A DNA stretch of 64,000 nt from Azospirillum sp. OGB3 (lineage in GTDB: Bacteria > Pseudomonadota > Alphaproteobacteria > Azospirillales > Azospirillaceae), in assembly GCF_014192915.1 (NCBI RefSeq), contig NZ_JACHYN010000007.1:62001-126000 (forward strand), read 5' to 3'. Each line of letters begins with the position of its first letter. The stretch's first letter is position 1. The notes under the pieces were generated by a model, which was given only the letters and a program-made list of their open reading frames with translations, was not told the DNA's origin and ran no database searches. Of the stretch, positions 61,765-64,000 are shown piece by piece. Made by a program: the position numbers and the translations under genes.

Positions 61765-63171
61765 ATGTCCCTCTTCGGCGCCCTCGGCAGCGCGACGGCC
61801 AGCCTCCGTGCGGTCCAGGCCCAGGTGAAGCTGGTCTCGGACAACGTCGCCCGCGCCGACGATCCCACCCGCACCCGGCACACCGTGTCGAACGTGCTGG
61901 ATTCCAACGGGTTCGTCCTTACCTCCCAGTACCGCCGCGAGGTCGATTCCGCCCTGCTCAGCCAGGTGCAGGACCTGACCGCGCGCGAGGGCACCTCCGC
62001 CACCAATTCGTCCTACATGCAGAAGCTGGGCGACCTGCTGCGCACGACCAGCGGCAAGCCGCAGTTGAACCAGTACGCCGAAGCCTTCCAGACCGCCTGG
62101 AAGGCGGTGGAGACCTCCCCGGAAAGCGAGGTCGCGCAGTACCAGCTCGTCCAGGCCGCCGACACTTTCGCGCGCGAGATCAACCGCGTCTCCCAAGGCG
62201 TGGAGGACATGGACCGGGAGATCCAGGGCGATCTCGGCCAGTCGGTCGGCGAGGTGAACCGGCTGCTGAAGGAGATCGAGAGCATCAACAACAACATCGT
62301 CTCGCTGCAGGGCTACGGCTCGGCCGGCAACGAGGTGGCCGACAAGCGCGACGGGCTGATCCGCGAGCTGAGCACCTATGTCGGCGTGCGCACGATGACC
62401 CGCCCGGACGGCCGCGTCGCCGTCTTCACCCCGACGGGGCTGGCCCTGGTCGACAGCCAGGCGGCAAATCTTTCCTATGAGGGCGGCAATATCAACCTGA
62501 CGGTGGGCAATCAAGTCACCAACGTCAACCAGCACCTGAAGGAGGGCAAGGTCGCCGCGCTGATGAACCTGCGCGCCGACGGCTCCACCGCGACCCCGCC
62601 GCAGCCGGCCAGCGCCGACCCGACCACCGAGGTGATTCGCAAGCTGCGCTCGCAGCTCGACGCCTACGCGCAGATGTTCACCGGTTCGACCAAGCCCGGC
62701 GAGCCCACCAGCTTCCGCGACGCCTACGATCAGGCGAAGACGGTGCCGGGCGAGGAGGGCACGCAATTCTTCATGGGCAACGACCGCTTCACCATCCACG
62801 TGAACGAGAACCTGCTGAACAACACGAAGAAGCTGAAAAGCGCGGCCGTGAAGGACGTGGTGACGGCGCTCAGCGCCACGGGCCGCAGCTTCCAGGCCGA
62901 CGGGCTGAAGCTGGAGGGCGCGTCCTTCAGCTCCATCACCAGCAACATCACCGGCGGCTGGATGTCCGCGGCCAAGACCGCGATGGACAAAGGCTCGCTG
63001 GACAAGGACTCCCGCCAGATCCTGGAGGAGCGCTACCACGCGACGACCGGCGTCAACATCGACGAGGAAATCGCCAATCTGCAGCAGCTCCAGACCTCCT
63101 ACGCCGCGTCGGCACGGGTCATGCAAGTGGCCAACACGATGTTTGACGCGCTGGAGGCGATCGTCCGATGA
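61765..63171 (+). CDS. flgK: Flagellar hook-associated protein FlgK (HAP1)
   Basis: 468 residues. The N terminus M-S-L-F-G-A-L-G-S-A with V-S-D-N-V-A-R-A-D-D and the C terminus G-V-N-I-D-E-E-I-A-N-L-Q-Q-L-Q-T-S-Y-A-A-S-A-R are the coiled-coil ends that join hook and filament. The central part is short for FlgK. It follows flgE by 78 bp and overlaps flgL by 4 bp. It has an AAAGG ribosome site in ACGAAAGGTCC. Confidence 0.94.
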   Translation: MSLFGALGSATASLRAVQAQVKLVSDNVARADDPTRTRHTVSNVLDSNGFVLTSQYRREVDSALLSQVQDLTAREGTSATNSSYMQKLGDLLRTTSGKPQLNQYAEAFQTAWKAVETSPESEVAQYQLVQAADTFAREINRVSQGVEDMDREIQGDLGQSVGEVNRLLKEIESINNNIVSLQGYGSAGNEVADKRDGLIRELSTYVGVRTMTRPDGRVAVFTPTGLALVDSQAANLSYEGGNINLTVGNQVTNVNQHLKEGKVAALMNLRADGSTATPPQPASADPTTEVIRKLRSQLDAYAQMFTGSTKPGEPTSFRDAYDQAKTVPGEEGTQFFMGNDRFTIHVNENLLNNTKKLKSAAVKDVVTALSATGRSFQADGLKLEGASFSSITSNITGGWMSAAKTAMDKGSLDKDSRQILEERYHATTGVNIDEEIANLQQLQTSYAASARVMQVANTMFDALEAIVR

Positions 63172-64000
63172 GCTCCGTCACTCAAGTCAGCAGCTATGCC
63201 AAGTATCTTGGCCTGGTTCGCAACCTGACCAACGGCCAGAACAAGGTGGACACGCTCTCGGAGCAGCTGACCACCGGCAAGAAGTCCACCGACCTGAACG
63301 CCTACGGCGCCGAGACGCAGAAGCTGCTCGCCCTGCGCGCCGAGCTGACCCAGCGCGAGTCCTATGTCCAGAACATCAACACCGCGTCGCCGCGCGTCAA
63401 GGCGACCGACACGGTGCTGAACAGCCTGGAGAAGCTGGCCACGGACTGGCAGAGCAGCAACCTGATGCCGTTCCAGCCGGGGCCGGCCACCGTCACCTCC
63501 GCCTTCAACGCCAATCCCGACGCGCTGAAGCTGACGGTCAACGGCGACAAGTCCACCTTCACCCAGAACGCCCGCTACACCGTGACCTCCACTCCGTCGA
63601 AGGATGGAGTCAACGGTTCGTTCGACGTGACGGTGACCGACGGGCTGGGCGGCAAGACCACCCGCACCATCAACCTGAAGACCGTGCCCCCCAGCGATGG
63701 CGGCGGCTACAACTTCAAGATCGACGGCGGCCCGGGCGGAGGCGCGGTGCTGAACCTGAGCTTCGACCAGCTCACCGCGGCGTCGAGCAGCACCTTCAAC
63801 GTGAGCTGGCCGCAGGCCAACGACATGCGCGACCGGGTCGAGGGCGCGCTGCGCGACATCCAGCAGCTCCTGAACGAGCAGTTCGGCGACCGCTACCTGT
63901 TCGCCGGCTCGCGCTACGGCACGGAGCCGGTCGGCGACCTGCTGGCCCAGCCGCAGTCCACCCGCGTGACGCTGAACGGGTCGATGGTCAACGCCGACGA
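63168..64000 (+). CDS. flgL: Flagellar hook-associated protein FlgL, N-terminal part
   Basis: ATG at 63168 overlaps the flgK stop (ATGA). The frame stays open to the window end, giving 277 residues. It begins S-S-V-T-Q-V-S-S-Y-A-K-Y and has the flagellin-type N-terminal helix (Q-L-T-T-G-K-K-S-T-D-L-N-A-Y-G). The D-I-Q-Q-L-L-N-E-Q-F-G-D-R-Y-L-F-A-G-S stretch at about 230-250 is the usual FlgL/flagellin sequence (Y-L-F-A-G). It is the second junction protein between hook and filament; the C terminus lies outside. Confidence 0.93.
   Translation, partial: MSSVTQVSSYAKYLGLVRNLTNGQNKVDTLSEQLTTGKKSTDLNAYGAETQKLLALRAELTQRESYVQNINTASPRVKATDTVLNSLEKLATDWQSSNLMPFQPGPATVTSAFNANPDALKLTVNGDKSTFTQNARYTVTSTPSKDGVNGSFDVTVTDGLGGKTTRTINLKTVPPSDGGGYNFKIDGGPGGGAVLNLSFDQLTAASSSTFNVSWPQANDMRDRVEGALRDIQQLLNEQFGDRYLFAGSRYGTEPVGDLLAQPQSTRVTLNGSMVNAD

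Overview
The window is a GC-rich chromosomal segment of an alphaproteobacterium, most likely a Rhodospirillales member close to Azospirillum. This rests on base composition, the DUF721-DsbA-SMC gene order, an aerobic cob cluster of Rhodospirillales style, and a very long hook protein gene. I could run no database search, so the taxonomic placement is an inference. Nearly all sequence is coding. I see no rRNA, tRNA, CRISPR array, prophage or insertion sequence.

Layout. 1-7.8 kb: end of a DUF721 (DciA-like) gene, a DsbA-type thioredoxin-fold protein, SMC, an FAD oxidoreductase, a Gly/Tyr-rich lipoprotein, an OmpW-type porin and a CBS-pair protein. 7.8-15.2 kb: an orphan NarL/LuxR response regulator, then a leftward MerR-thiolase-FadJ-like-acyl-CoA dehydrogenase fatty-acid beta-oxidation operon with a recognisable MerR operator and a terminator. 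15.3-24.3 kb, leftward: a 1616-residue alpha-2-macroglobulin without the thioester motif, a sensor kinase, a class I/II aminotransferase and two small genes. 24.4-31 kb: an FAH-family hydrolase, a secreted alpha/alpha-barrel protein, and a TRAP transporter (dctQMP) divergent from an RpiR-type regulator.

31.2-47.1 kb: a nearly complete cobalamin locus. It opens with a cobalamin riboswitch and a 32-codon CbtB-like remnant, followed by cobW, cobN, cobG, cobH, cobI, cobJ, (cobK leftward), cobL, cobE, cobM, (cbiD leftward), cobA, cobB and bluB. Most co-directional genes overlap by 4 bp (ATGA/GTGA), so translation is probably coupled. The pathway is the oxygen-dependent one (CobG, CobN), but the C-1 deacylation/methylation step is given to CbiD and no CobF is visible. 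A family of GC-rich palindromic repeats occupies three convergent gene junctions and the cobW-cobN gap (five copies in 26.5-43.2 kb), and one copy lies inside the reading frame of cobG.

47.1-50.6 kb: a divergent SDR/TetR pair with a twin operator, an AhpD-like protein and a MocR/PdxR-type regulator. At 50.6-50.7 kb a short leftward transcription unit looks like an undescribed small RNA: exposed CCUCCC, strong terminator, and a TGGT-N3-ACCA operator over its putative promoter. At 50.9 kb sits an unusually AT-rich lipoprotein gene. 51.9-55.9 kb: a 5'-nucleotidase-family protein whose metal-binding motifs are all lost, 7 bp ahead of a large sensor kinase; this pair could be a new signal-sensing module. 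55.9-64 kb: DUF1491, a TPR/glycosyltransferase-like protein, and a sigma-54-preceded flagellar set, flgE (1135 residues with about six internal repeats), flgK and the start of flgL.
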